Shown: in pieces, positions 1-9,538 of the stretch | How the letters are laid out: each line of letters opens with the position of its first letter | How positions within the stretch are numbered: position 1 is the stretch's first letter | Source: Micromonospora sediminicola | GTDB lineage: Bacteria; Actinomycetota; Actinomycetes; Mycobacteriales; Micromonosporaceae | Reading direction: 5' to 3' | Assembly: GCF_900089585.1 (NCBI RefSeq) | Contig: NZ_FLRH01000003.1 | Span: 1,812,501-1,876,500, forward strand | DNA: 64,000 nt | The notes under the pieces: generated by a model | What the model was told of the DNA's origin: nothing | The model's input: only the letters and a program-made list of their open reading frames with translations | Databases searched by the model: none | Translations under genes and position numbers: made by a program

Positions 1-1413
<1,413 letters not shown>

Positions 1414-1488
1414 TACCAAGCTGCTACGCGTCCACTGTGCAACTCTGAACAAACACCACCCGGTGGGTTGGTTGACATGTTCATAGAG

Positions 1489-1605
1489 TTACGGCGGTCA
1501 TGGCGGAGGGGAAACGCCCGGCAACATTCCGAACCCGGAAGCTAAGCCCTCCAGCGCCGATGGTACTGCACTCGGGAGGGTGTGGGAGAGTAGGACACCG
1601 CCGGA
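1489..1605 (+). rRNA. rrf: 5S ribosomal RNA
   Basis: This is the 5S rRNA of the same rrn operon. It starts near GTTACGGCGGTCATGGCGG and ends near GTAGGACACCGCCGGAC, so its two ends are complementary (CGGCGGTC with GACACCGCCG) and form the closing helix of 5S rRNA. The internal segments CCGAACCCGGAAGCTAAG and GATGGTACTGC are typical of bacterial 5S. The length of about 117 nt fits the family. The ends may be off by one or two bases. Confidence 0.95.
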
Positions 1606-1617
1606 CAATCTTCAGCT

Positions 1618-1645
1618 CAGGGCCACCCCTCACGGGGTGGCCCTG
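1618..1645 (+). terminator. rrn operon terminator
   Basis: A perfect 12-bp stem (CAGGGCCACCCC with GGGGTGGCCCTG) closes a 4-nt TCAC loop, 12 nt after the 5S gene. There is no clear U-tract, as is common for actinomycete terminators. Confidence 0.85.
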
Positions 1646-1707
1646 ACGCATTTCCGGGCACCGGCACCGATAGCGCGACCTCCGAAGTGGGGAGACGGCC
1701 CCGCGAG

Positions 1708-1738
1708 AGGTCGGGCTGCCGGTGAGCCGGCCCGACCT
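1708..1738 (-). terminator. terminator-like hairpin after the 1746-2423 gene
   Basis: AGGTCGGG/CCGG pairs with CCGGCCCGACCT with a 3-nt bulge and a TGAG loop. It begins 7 bases beyond the stop codon of the minus-strand gene at 1746 and separates it from the converging rrn operon. Confidence 0.6.
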
Positions 1739-1745
1739 TCCCGGG

Positions 1746-2423
1746 TCACCGGGTCTGGATGCCCTCGCGGAGCCGGCGGAACAGCGCCGCGGAGTCGTCC
1801 ACCGCTCGGCCGGGGAACATCCCCATCACCACGCTGCCGTGGTCGGCCCAGCCGCACACCGCGAAGTCGCCGCCGTCGCCGCTGGTCGTACCGCACTTCA
1901 TCACGCCGCCCAGCCGGCCCGCGTCCACCTCACGCAGCCCGGCGACCTTGCCGGTCTCGTCGGCCATCAGGCCGAAGAGCGTGTCCAGGTCCCGTTCGGG
2001 TTGCCAGAGCAGGGTGGTGCCGCCGAAGAGCAGCACCGACCGCTTGGCGTCGGCCGGGTCGGTGTAGACCGCGCCGAAGCTGCGATCCAGCTCGATGTCG
2101 GCGGCGAACCCGTCGCGCAGGTAGTCGGCGGTGCTGCGGGCCCGGTCGCTGTCGTCACGGGTGAGGCGCGCCACGTCGGCCGGCGGGGTCAGCCGGGTGT
2201 CCTTCTCCTGGACCACCCGCCATCCGCCCAGCCCGAGGGCGCCGGCGCCGGCGAGGCCGGCCGCCAGCAGGGCGGCCAGCACGATCTTCCGGCGCCGTGA
2301 CACGGGTCGCCGTTCGGGCTCCAGCGCGGGGTCGCGGCGGCTCAGCTGGATCGGCTCCTCGGTCAGTTCGACCGGACCGTGACCCCCGTCGACCGGACGC
2401 TCGGTGAGATGCGCGTCGGACAT
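1746..2423 (-). CDS. membrane-anchored protein of unknown function (paralogue of 15437-17101)
   Basis: Encodes 225 aa starting MSDAHLTERP. A charged N-terminal tail of about 45 residues ends in RRRK, followed by one transmembrane segment (about 46-66) and a C-terminal domain predicted to lie outside the membrane. That domain resembles the C-terminus of the 554-aa protein at 15437-17101. Shared features are an FGAVYT / FAGIYT motif, KR..LLFGGTT / KR.TLFGSTG, two cysteines (likely a disulfide), a DHGS motif and a DDS..L..LR ending. The start was chosen because upstream in-frame sequence is antisense to valS. It is divergent from valS, 69 bp apart. Function unknown; a sensor or binding domain is only a guess. 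Confidence 0.8.
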   Translation of the reverse strand: MSDAHLTERPVDGGHGPVELTEEPIQLSRRDPALEPERRPVSRRRKIVLAALLAAGLAGAGALGLGGWRVVQEKDTRLTPPADVARLTRDDSDRARSTADYLRDGFAADIELDRSFGAVYTDPADAKRSVLLFGGTTLLWQPERDLDTLFGLMADETGKVAGLREVDAGRLGGVMKCGTTSGDGGDFAVCGWADHGSVVMGMFPGRAVDDSAALFRRLREGIQTR

Positions 2424-2480
2424 GCCCGCCACCGTACGCGAATCACCGGTGGCGCACGTCAGGTCTCCGAAAGCGCTCCG

Positions 2481-2492
2481 TAGACTTTCAGG
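2481..2492 (+). promoter_or_regulatory. -10 box placing a leaderless start at valS
   Basis: TAGACT (2481-2486) is followed by 6 nt and then the GTG start of valS. No Shine-Dalgarno sequence precedes the GTG. A transcript starting about 7 nt after the -10 box would begin at the start codon. No good -35 box is visible. Confidence 0.5.
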
Positions 2493-5111
2493 GTGACCGA
2501 GAGACTGGATGCCCACCGCCCCGACGCCCCGACCCTTGCCGGCCAGTACCAGCCCGGCGAGGTAGAGCAGCGACGGTACGAGCAGTGGGTAGCCGGCGGG
2601 CACTTCCGGGCGTCGGCGAGCAGCGACAAGCCGCCGTTCACGATCGTCATCCCGCCGCCGAACGTCACCGGGTCGCTGCACATGGGCCACGCGTTCGAGC
2701 ACACGCTGATGGACGCGCTCACCCGGCGCAAGAAGATGCAGGGATACGAGGCCCTGTGGCTGCCCGGCATGGACCACGCCGGCATCGCCACGCAGAACCT
2801 GGTCGAGCGGCAGCTCGCCGGTGAGGGGCTGTCCCGGCACGACCTGGGGCGGGAGAAGTTCGTCGAGCGGGTCTGGCAGTGGAAGGCCGAGTCCGGTGGC
2901 GCGATCCTGGGCCAGATGCGCCGGCTCGGCGACGCGGTCGACTGGGACCGCGAGCGCTTCACCATGGACGAGGGCCTCTCCCGGGCCGTGCAGACCATGT
3001 TCAAGAAGCTCTTCGACGACGGCCTGATCTACCGGGCCAACCGGATCATCAACTGGTGCCCGCGCTGCCTCACCGCGCTCTCCGACATCGAGGTCGAGCA
3101 CACCGACGACGAGGGCGAGCTGATCTCGATCCGCTACGGCGACGAGGTCGTGGTGGCCACCACCCGGGCCGAGACGATGCTCGGCGACACCGCGGTCGCG
3201 GTGCACCCGGACGACGAGCGCTACCGGCACCTGATCGGCACCGAGGTGGCCCTGCCGCTCACCGACCGGCGCATCCCGATCGTCGCCGACGAGCACGTCG
3301 ACCCCGCGTTCGGCACCGGCATGGTCAAGGTGACCCCGGCGCACGACCCGAACGATTTCGAGATCGGCCAGCGGCACGACCTGCCCTCGCTGACGATCAT
3401 GGACGAGCGCGGTGTCATCACCGCGCCCGGTCCGTTCGAGGGCCTGGACCGGTACGAGGCCCGGCCGGCGATCGTGGCGGCGCTGCGCGAGCAGGGCCGG
3501 ATCGTGGCCGAGAAGCGGCCGTACCTGCACGCGGTGGGGCACTGCTCGCGGTGCAAGACGACGGTCGAGCCGCGGCTGTCGCTGCAGTGGTTCGTCAACA
3601 CCGGTCCGCTGGCCAAGGCCGCCGGCGACGCGGTGCGCGACGGTCGGGTGAAGATCGAGCCGGCTGAGCTGGCCAAGCGCTACTTCGCCTGGGTCGACAA
3701 CATGCACGACTGGTGCATCTCCCGCCAGCTGTGGTGGGGCCACCGCATCCCGGTCTGGTACGGCCCGGCCGGCGAGATCGTCTGCGTCGGCCCGGACGAG
3801 ACGCCGCCGACCGGCGAGGGCTGGCGGCAGGACGAGGACGTGCTGGACACCTGGTTCTCCAGCGGTCTCTGGCCGTTCTCCACCCTCGGCTGGCCGGAGC
3901 ACACTCCGGACCTGGCGAAGTTCTATCCGACCAGCGTGCTGGTCACCGGCTACGACATCCTGTTCTTCTGGGTCGCCCGGATGATGATGTTCGGCCTGTA
4001 CGCGATGGACGGCGTGCAGCCGTTCGACGTGGTGGCGCTGCACGGCATGGTGCGCGACGAGCACGGCAAGAAGATGTCGAAGTCGTTCGGCAACGTGGTC
4101 GACCCGCTGGACTGGATCGACCGGTTCGGCGCCGACGCCACCCGGTTCACGCTGGCCCGCGGCGCCAACCCCGGCCAGGACGTGCCGGTCAGCGAGGAGT
4201 GGTGCCAGGGCTCCCGCAACTTCTGCAACAAGCTCTGGAACGCGACCCGGTTCGCTCTGCTCAACGGGGCGCACACCGACGGGCCGCTGCCGGCCGCCGC
4301 TGACCTCTCCACCGTCGACCGGTGGATCCTGTCCCGGCTGGCGCACGTCACCGCCGAGGTGGACGAGCAGTTCGAGGCGTACGAGTTCGCGAAGGTCTGC
4401 GACCTGCTCTACCACTTCGCCTGGGACGACGTCTGCGACTGGTACGTGGAGCTGAGCAAGCCGGTGCTCGCCGAGGGCGGCCCGGCGGCGGACGCCACCC
4501 GCCGGGTGCTCGGGCACGTGCTGGACCAGCTCCTGCGGCTGCTGCACCCGGTGATCCCGTTCGTCACCGACGAGCTGTGGGTCGCGCTCAACGGCGGCGA
4601 GACGGTGTTGACGTCGGCCTGGCCGGTCGCCGACCGTACCCTGGTCGACGACGCCGCGGAGGGCGAGGTCGGCACCCTCCAGCGGGTGGTGACCGAGGTC
4701 CGCCGGTTCCGGTCGGACCAGGGCCTGCGCCCGACCCAGCGGGTCGCCGCGCGGCTCGACGGCCTGGCCGGCGCGGGCATCGCGGCGCACGAGCCGCTGG
4801 TCCGCTCGCTGGCCCGGCTCGACGCGCCCGGCGACGACTTCCAGGCCAGCGCCACGCTGGCGATGCCCGGCGCGGTGAGCGTCGCGCTGGACACCCGTGG
4901 CTCGATCGACGTGGCCGCCGAGCGTGCCCGGCTCACCAAGGACCGGGCGGCGGCCGAGAAGGAGGCCACCCAGGCGCGGGCGAAGCTGGACAATCCGGCC
5001 TTCGTCGGCAAGGCGCCCGAGCCGGTGGTGGCGAAGATCCGTGAGCGACTGGCGGTGGCCGAGGCGGACCTGGTCCGGATCGACGCCGCCCTGGAGGCGC
5101 TGCCCTCATGA
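2493..5111 (+). CDS. valS: valine--tRNA ligase
   Basis: Class I aminoacyl-tRNA synthetase of 872 aa that charges tRNA-Val with valine in the cytoplasm. The HIGH signature reads HMGH (residues 63-66, in [13 protein letters not shown]) and the KMSKS loop is intact at about 527-531. An editing domain ([14 protein letters not shown] onward) sits between the Rossmann halves. The C-terminus is a coiled coil rich in K, E and A (about 800-872), as in ValRS. The GTG start at 2493 gives [10 protein letters not shown] and lies right behind a -10-like TAGACT. The gene overlaps folC by ATGA, so the two are probably translationally coupled. Its length is normal for ValRS. Confidence 0.97.
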   Translation: MTERLDAHRPDAPTLAGQYQPGEVEQRRYEQWVAGGHFRASASSDKPPFTIVIPPPNVTGSLHMGHAFEHTLMDALTRRKKMQGYEALWLPGMDHAGIATQNLVERQLAGEGLSRHDLGREKFVERVWQWKAESGGAILGQMRRLGDAVDWDRERFTMDEGLSRAVQTMFKKLFDDGLIYRANRIINWCPRCLTALSDIEVEHTDDEGELISIRYGDEVVVATTRAETMLGDTAVAVHPDDERYRHLIGTEVALPLTDRRIPIVADEHVDPAFGTGMVKVTPAHDPNDFEIGQRHDLPSLTIMDERGVITAPGPFEGLDRYEARPAIVAALREQGRIVAEKRPYLHAVGHCSRCKTTVEPRLSLQWFVNTGPLAKAAGDAVRDGRVKIEPAELAKRYFAWVDNMHDWCISRQLWWGHRIPVWYGPAGEIVCVGPDETPPTGEGWRQDEDVLDTWFSSGLWPFSTLGWPEHTPDLAKFYPTSVLVTGYDILFFWVARMMMFGLYAMDGVQPFDVVALHGMVRDEHGKKMSKSFGNVVDPLDWIDRFGADATRFTLARGANPGQDVPVSEEWCQGSRNFCNKLWNATRFALLNGAHTDGPLPAAADLSTVDRWILSRLAHVTAEVDEQFEAYEFAKVCDLLYHFAWDDVCDWYVELSKPVLAEGGPAADATRRVLGHVLDQLLRLLHPVIPFVTDELWVALNGGETVLTSAWPVADRTLVDDAAEGEVGTLQRVVTEVRRFRSDQGLRPTQRVAARLDGLAGAGIAAHEPLVRSLARLDAPGDDFQASATLAMPGAVSVALDTRGSIDVAAERARLTKDRAAAEKEATQARAKLDNPAFVGKAPEPVVAKIRERLAVAEADLVRIDAALEALPS

Positions 5112-6451
5112 GCGACCGTGCCGACCACGCCGCGTTCGCCGAGGTGGAGGCCGCGCTCAACGCGCGCGGCTTCACCCGGATGCACTTCGAGCTGGAGAAG
5201 ATCGAGAGCCTGCTCGACCTGCTCGGCAGCCCGCAGCGGGCCTACCCGTCGATCCACCTGACCGGCACCAACGGCAAGACCTCGACGGCCCGGATGATCG
5301 ACTCGCTGCTGCGGGCGTTCGGGTTGCACACCGGCCGCTACACCAGCCCGCACCTGGAGACCGTCCGGGAGCGGATCAGCCTGGACGGCGAGCCGGTGAG
5401 CGAGGAGCGGTTCGTGGCCACGTACCGCGAGATCGCGCCCCTGGCCGAGCTGGTCGACCAGCGGTCCGCCGAGCCGCTGACCTACTTCGACATGACCACC
5501 GCGCTGGCGTTCGCCACGTTCGCCGACGCCCCGGTCGACGTCGCGGTGGTGGAGGTCGGGCTCGGCGGCGCGGAGGACGCGACCAACGTGATCCAGGCCG
5601 GTGTCGCCGTGATCACCCCGATCGGGCTGGACCACACCGAGTGGCTCGGCGACACGATCGAGGACATCGCGCTGCACAAGGCGGGCATCATCCACGCCGG
5701 CGCCACGGTGATCGCGGCGGCGCAGGAGGAGGAGGCGGCCCGGCCGATCCTGGAACGCTGCGCCGAGGTCAACGCCACCGTCGCCCGCGAGGGCGCCGAG
5801 TTCGGGGTGCTGCGCCGGGCGGTCGCCGTCGGTGGCCAGGTGTTGACCATCCAGGGCCTGGGCGGGGTATACGAGGAGATCTTCATCCCGCTGCACGGGG
5901 CGCACCAGGCGCAGAACGCCGCCGTGGCGCTGGCCGCGGTGGAGGCGTTCCTCGGCGCCGGGGCGCGGCGGCAGTTGGACATCGAGGCGGTCCGCGAGGG
6001 CTTCGCCGCGACCAGCTCGCCGGGCCGCCTGGAGCGGGTCCGCACCGCGCCGACGGTGCTGCTCGACGGCGCCCACAACCCGCACGGGATGGCCGCGACG
6101 GTCGCCGCGGTGCAGGAGGAGTTCGCGTTCAGCAAGCTCGTCGGCGTGCTGGCGGTGCTCGGCGACAAGGACGCCGCGAGCCTGCTCGAACTGCTCGAAC
6201 CGGTGCTCGACTCGGTCGTGGTGGCGGAGAACAGCTCGCCCCGGGCCATGCCGGTCGACGAGCTGGCCGAACTGGCCCGGGAGGTCTTCGGGCCGGACCG
6301 GGTCCAGGTGGCCCGGGAGATGCCCGACGCCATCGAGGCGGCCGTGGCGGAGGCCGAGTCCGACGTGCCGGGCGAACTGTCCGGGGTGGGCGTGCTGGTC
6401 ACCGGATCGGTGGTGACCGTGGCCGACGCCCGCCGGCTGCTCAAGCGATGA
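5108..6451 (+). CDS. folC: bifunctional dihydrofolate synthase / folylpolyglutamate synthase
   Basis: Mur-ligase-family enzyme of 447 aa that adds glutamate to dihydropteroate and to folates, using ATP. The nucleotide-binding loop TGTNGKTS is at about 52-59, next to [12 protein letters not shown], the folate-binding region. [13 protein letters not shown] and the ATP-site segment [10 protein letters not shown] (about 318-327) are family hallmarks. It starts inside the valS stop codon (ATGA at 5108) and overlaps the next gene by the same ATGA arrangement. This valS-folC-DUF4233 order is conserved in actinobacteria such as Mycobacterium. Confidence 0.95.
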   Translation: MSDRADHAAFAEVEAALNARGFTRMHFELEKIESLLDLLGSPQRAYPSIHLTGTNGKTSTARMIDSLLRAFGLHTGRYTSPHLETVRERISLDGEPVSEERFVATYREIAPLAELVDQRSAEPLTYFDMTTALAFATFADAPVDVAVVEVGLGGAEDATNVIQAGVAVITPIGLDHTEWLGDTIEDIALHKAGIIHAGATVIAAAQEEEAARPILERCAEVNATVAREGAEFGVLRRAVAVGGQVLTIQGLGGVYEEIFIPLHGAHQAQNAAVALAAVEAFLGAGARRQLDIEAVREGFAATSSPGRLERVRTAPTVLLDGAHNPHGMAATVAAVQEEFAFSKLVGVLAVLGDKDAASLLELLEPVLDSVVVAENSSPRAMPVDELAELAREVFGPDRVQVAREMPDAIEAAVAEAESDVPGELSGVGVLVTGSVVTVADARRLLKR

Positions 6452-6921
6452 CGGACCCGCAGCGGCACCCGGACGCCGAGCCGGGGCCGTCCGGCCCGGA
6501 CGCGCGGCGTTCGTCCCGGCCGGGCGCCGGGGCGCAGCCGGCCGGTCCGGAGCAGCCCGGCGGGCCGACGCCGGAGGGCGGGCGCCGCTCCGGCCTGCGC
6601 AACCCGGACAAGGCGGTACGCGGGCTGGGCGCCGGCACGCTCTCGTTGGAGGCGTTGGTGCTGCTGCTCGCCATCCAGCCGATCCGGGTGGTCGGCGGCG
6701 ACCTGGGCGGCGCGGCGATCGGCGTCATCGTCGCGCTGGCGGTGGCCTGCGTGGTGCTGGCCGGCATGATGCGCCGTCCCTGGGCGTGGCACGCCGGGAC
6801 CGTGCTCCAGGGACTGCTGCTGCTCTCCGGGCTGCTGCACTGGTCGCTGTTCGCGCTCGGTGTGATCTTCGCGCTGGTGTGGGCGTACGCGCTGCACGTC
6901 CGGCGGGTCATCCTCGGCTGA
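6448..6921 (+). CDS. DUF4233 family membrane protein
   Basis: Encodes 157 aa. The first 50 residues are polar and rich in P, G and E. They are followed by about four hydrophobic helices (roughly 60-150; LSLEALVLLLAIQPI, GVIVALAVACVVL, AGTVLQGLLLLSGLL, SLFALGVIFALVWAY) and a short basic end. This matches the DUF4233 family, which regularly sits between folC and ndk in actinobacteria (Rv2446c position). The start overlaps the folC stop (ATGA). Its biochemical role is unknown. A GGGGCCC-type palindrome begins 24 nt after the stop. Confidence 0.85.
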   Translation: MTDPQRHPDAEPGPSGPDARRSSRPGAGAQPAGPEQPGGPTPEGGRRSGLRNPDKAVRGLGAGTLSLEALVLLLAIQPIRVVGGDLGGAAIGVIVALAVACVVLAGMMRRPWAWHAGTVLQGLLLLSGLLHWSLFALGVIFALVWAYALHVRRVILG

Positions 6922-6944
6922 GCGCCGTCCGCGGTCCGCTTCCC

Positions 6945-6996
6945 GTTAGGAGGGGGCCCTTCCTATCGCTCAGGCGTTAAGAAGGGGCCCTTCCTT
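6945..6996. repeat. GGGGCCC double-arm palindrome, copy A
   Basis: Two 22-nt arms (6948-6969 and 6974-6995) enclose the 4-nt loop TCAG and match at 18 of 22 positions. The first arm begins AGGAGGGGGCCCTTCCTAT. Each arm is also nearly self-complementary around GGGGCCC. The copy sits between two convergent genes and overlaps the 3' end of the minus-strand gene, whose last eight codons and stop it supplies. Other copies are at 11104, 14583 and 33969. Confidence 0.85.
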
Positions 6997-8277
6997 GGGT
7001 TCGGTGAGGGTGCGCCACTGGGTGAGCGCCACGCCGTGACCGTCCGGGTCGCGGAAGGCCGCCGCCCACACCTCCAGCTTGGTGCCCCGGTTGACCACAC
7101 GTGGGGCGTAGGTGAACCGCACCCCGGACTCACGCAGCCGCTCGTACGCCGCCTGGATGTCGTCGACCTCCAGGTTGACGTGCACCAGCCGGCGGCTGAT
7201 CGGGGCGGCGCCGGTCACCCGACGCAGCACCAGCCGGGTCGGCCCGGAGGAGAGCACGGCGTTGCCCTCGCCCCGGTCCAGCTCGTCGAAGCCCAGCTCG
7301 CGATAGAAGTCGAGGGACCGGTCCAGGTCGGTGACGAGCAGCGTGATGCCGACGCCGCTGATCGGGCTGGCCAGCTCGTCCGGCTCCGGGTCGGCGGACG
7401 GACCGAAGATGGCCTCGTCCAGCTCCTCGGCCGTGGGCGGGGCGTCGGCCCGCGCGGTCGGGTCCGACGGCTCGTCCGGCGCGTCCAGCGGGACGTCGAT
7501 CGGGTCGACCGGCACGGTGCCGACCGGCACGGTGTCGCGCTCCTCGGCCGGCGCGCGGGGCGCCGGGGCGCGGCGGGGGAGCGGATTGGCGGCGGCCGGC
7601 TCGACCAGCTGCCCCTCCAGCACGACCGGGCCGCCGGGGCGCTGGTGCACCACCACCGGCTCGCGGTCCTCCGGGCGGGGCGGGACGTCGTCCAGGAACG
7701 GGTCCGGCGCGGGTGGGTAGTCGTCGCGGAACTCGTCCTCCGGGGCGCGCCCGGCCCACGGCGGCGCCTCCTGCGCGATGAGCGGCTCGTCGAGCGGGTC
7801 CGGGCCGGCGTACTCGGGCGGGAGGTCGGCGACCGCGGCGGCCGTCTCCGCGTGGGTCGGCACCTCGTCCCAGAGCACCCGCACGTGCCGCTGGTCGTCG
7901 AGGGCCACCCGGACCGGCAGCGCCTGGCCCAGCGAGGGCCACTTGGCGACCGGCACCCGGGGCTCGATGATCTTCTTGGAGCGGGGCGGCAGCCCGGGGG
8001 CGTCGATCACCAGTTGCAGCTCGCAGCGCCCGAACGCGTACTGGGTGGGTGGTTCGGAGGCGCTGTGCACGTGCCCCAGGCCGACCACCCAGGTGCGGCC
8101 GCCGCCACGCACCGTGGCCAGGGCGATCGCCAGCACCAGCAGCGCGACGCCGAGGGCCACGATCGCCCAGCTGGTCATGCCGAGACCGAACACGGTCACG
8201 AAGGTGGCCACGGTGCCGAGCACCGCGCCGATCAGTTTGCGTACCGGCGCGATCGTGCGGTTCCCGCCATTCGCCAC
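6970..8277 (-). CDS. membrane-anchored protein with C-terminal glyoxalase/VOC domain
   Basis: Encodes 435 aa with a GTG start (MANGGNRT) behind a strong GGGAGGTCC ribosome site. Two transmembrane helices (about 15-35 and 37-55) are followed by a small beta-rich domain (60-140) and an acidic, proline-rich linker (about 140-305). A VOC domain (about 308-425) shows GVGITLLVTDLDRSLDFYRELGF, HVNLEVDD and FRDPDGHGVALTQW. VOC proteins bind metal and act on small electrophiles or bind antibiotics; the substrate here is unknown. The last residues (KEGPLLNA) and the stop are encoded by an intergenic palindrome arm, so the C-terminus may be a late addition. It separates ndk from the folC operon. Confidence 0.82.
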   Translation of the reverse strand: MANGGNRTIAPVRKLIGAVLGTVATFVTVFGLGMTSWAIVALGVALLVLAIALATVRGGGRTWVVGLGHVHSASEPPTQYAFGRCELQLVIDAPGLPPRSKKIIEPRVPVAKWPSLGQALPVRVALDDQRHVRVLWDEVPTHAETAAAVADLPPEYAGPDPLDEPLIAQEAPPWAGRAPEDEFRDDYPPAPDPFLDDVPPRPEDREPVVVHQRPGGPVVLEGQLVEPAAANPLPRRAPAPRAPAEERDTVPVGTVPVDPIDVPLDAPDEPSDPTARADAPPTAEELDEAIFGPSADPEPDELASPISGVGITLLVTDLDRSLDFYRELGFDELDRGEGNAVLSSGPTRLVLRRVTGAAPISRRLVHVNLEVDDIQAAYERLRESGVRFTYAPRVVNRGTKLEVWAAAFRDPDGHGVALTQWRTLTEPKEGPLLNA

Positions 8278-8422
8278 AGTGGACCTCCCAGGGGTTCCAG
8301 GGCCAGGCTAGGCCGCCGCGGCGGGCCAGGGAAGACGCAGCCGCCGCGCCGGCGCCGGGACCGGGTCGCTACGCTGACCGTACCCAGCCCGACCCCGTTT
8401 GAGTGCGCAGGAGGAAACCAGC

Positions 8423-8848
8423 GTGTCCAGCAGCAGCCCGGACGAGCGGACGCTCGTACTGATCAAGCCCGACGCGGTGCGCCGTGGTCTGGTGGGCGAG
8501 ATCCTGTCCCGTTTCGAGCGCAAGGGCCTGCGGATCGACGCGATGGTGAGCCGGACCATGGACGGCGACTTCGCCGACCAGCACTACGCCGAGCACGTCG
8601 ACAAGCCGTTCTACCCGCCGCTGAAGACGTTCATGACCGGTGGCCCGCTGGTGGCGCTGGTGCTCTCCGGCGACCAGGTGATCGACGTGGTGCGCGGGAT
8701 GATCGGCAGCACCGACGGCCGCAAGGCCGCCGCCGGCACCATCCGCGGCGACCTGTCGCTGTCGAACCGGGAGAACCTGGTGCACGCCTCCGACTCGACC
8801 GACAGCGCCAAGCGCGAGATCGCCCTCTGGTTCCCCGAGCTGGGCTGA
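8423..8848 (+). CDS. ndk: nucleoside diphosphate kinase
   Basis: Transfers phosphate from NTPs to NDPs through a phospho-histidine in the cytoplasm. Encodes 141 aa beginning MSSSSPDERTLVLIKPDAV. The GTG at 8423 was chosen over the in-frame codon 24 nt upstream because AGGAGG (8409-8414) is well spaced for it and because the RTLVLIKPDAV start matches the family. The catalytic histidine is H121 in NLVHASDS; the nucleotide-site segment GTIRGDL is present. A perfectly ordinary Ndk, here separated from its usual folC/DUF4233 neighbours by the VOC gene. Confidence 0.96.
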   Translation: MSSSSPDERTLVLIKPDAVRRGLVGEILSRFERKGLRIDAMVSRTMDGDFADQHYAEHVDKPFYPPLKTFMTGGPLVALVLSGDQVIDVVRGMIGSTDGRKAAAGTIRGDLSLSNRENLVHASDSTDSAKREIALWFPELG

Positions 8849-8860
8849 CCGGAACCGCCG

Positions 8861-8895
8861 ACGGCCCCGGCCCGCACCTCGCGGACCGGGGCCGT
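8861..8895. terminator. bidirectional terminator between ndk and the AhpD-like gene
   Basis: ACGGCCCCGG pairs perfectly with CCGGGGCCGT. After one mismatch the stem continues as CCGC/GCGG to a 5-nt loop. It lies between two convergent genes and can serve both. Confidence 0.8.
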
Positions 8896-8908
8896 GGCAC
8901 GTCCGGCG

Positions 8909-9349
8909 TCAGTCCAGCGCCGGCGGCTGGGTCCGGCAGGTCACCGAGACCCGGTTCCACACGTTGATGGTGGCGATCGCCGTCACCAGGTCCGCGAGTT
9001 CCTTCTCCGACCAGACCTTCGCCGCGGCGTCCCAGACGTCGTCCGGCACGCCGTGGTCGCCCAGCCGGGTCACCGACTCGGTGAGGGCCAGCGCGGTCCG
9101 CTCCCGCTCGTCGAAGAACGGCGCCTCCCGCCACGCCGCGACGGCGAACAGCCGCCGGCTGTTCTCCCCGGCCTCCAACGCCTCCCGGCTGTGCATGTCC
9201 ACGCAGAACGCGCAGCCGTTGAGCATCGACGCCCGGAGCTTGACCAGCTCCAGCACCGTGTGGTCCACGTTCGCCCGGACGTACTTCTCCAGCCCCAGCA
9301 CGGCCCGGTACGCCTCCGGCGCCACCGCCGCCATGTCGATCCGGCTCAT
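8909..9349 (-). CDS. carboxymuconolactone decarboxylase / AhpD-like protein
   Basis: Encodes 146 aa with the AhpD-type redox motif NGCAFCVDMHSREA (C46, C49, H53), the signature of alkylhydroperoxidase-like members of the CMD family. These act as small cytoplasmic peroxidases or thiol relays; the real substrate cannot be told. The ATG is preceded by a clear GAGGAGG ribosome site. It is divergent from the PhoD-type phosphatase gene, with a 189-bp intergenic region that carries a tandem 10-mer. Confidence 0.88.
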   Translation of the reverse strand: MSRIDMAAVAPEAYRAVLGLEKYVRANVDHTVLELVKLRASMLNGCAFCVDMHSREALEAGENSRRLFAVAAWREAPFFDERERTALALTESVTRLGDHGVPDDVWDAAAKVWSEKELADLVTAIATINVWNRVSVTCRTQPPALD

Positions 9350-9402
9350 CGCCGCCTCCTCAGAAATTCGGGTACGCGGACAGGACGGTCCACGGCCGGC
9401 CG

Positions 9403-9422
9403 GGTGTGACGCGGTGTGACGC
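9403..9422. repeat. perfect tandem 10-bp repeat in a divergent promoter region
   Basis: GGTGTGACGC occurs twice head to tail (9403-9412 and 9413-9422) between the divergent AhpD-like and PhoD-type genes. One-turn spacing puts both copies on the same DNA face, as expected for a direct-repeat operator. No regulator is identified. Confidence 0.55.
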
Positions 9423-9538
9423 CGCTCATGCCGGGGTCTGGACAGCCGTCGTTGAGGTGCCGGTCACCTCGGGCCACGTCCCCGGCCATGTCGGGTCGGT
9501 AGACCGGTCTGGCGAGTTCGTCGAGACCGGGAGGACCC

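Noticed and set aside
1746..4790. A 1014-aa minus-strand open frame
   Set aside because: Only the last 225 codons are a gene; the rest is antisense to valS and open because of codon bias.
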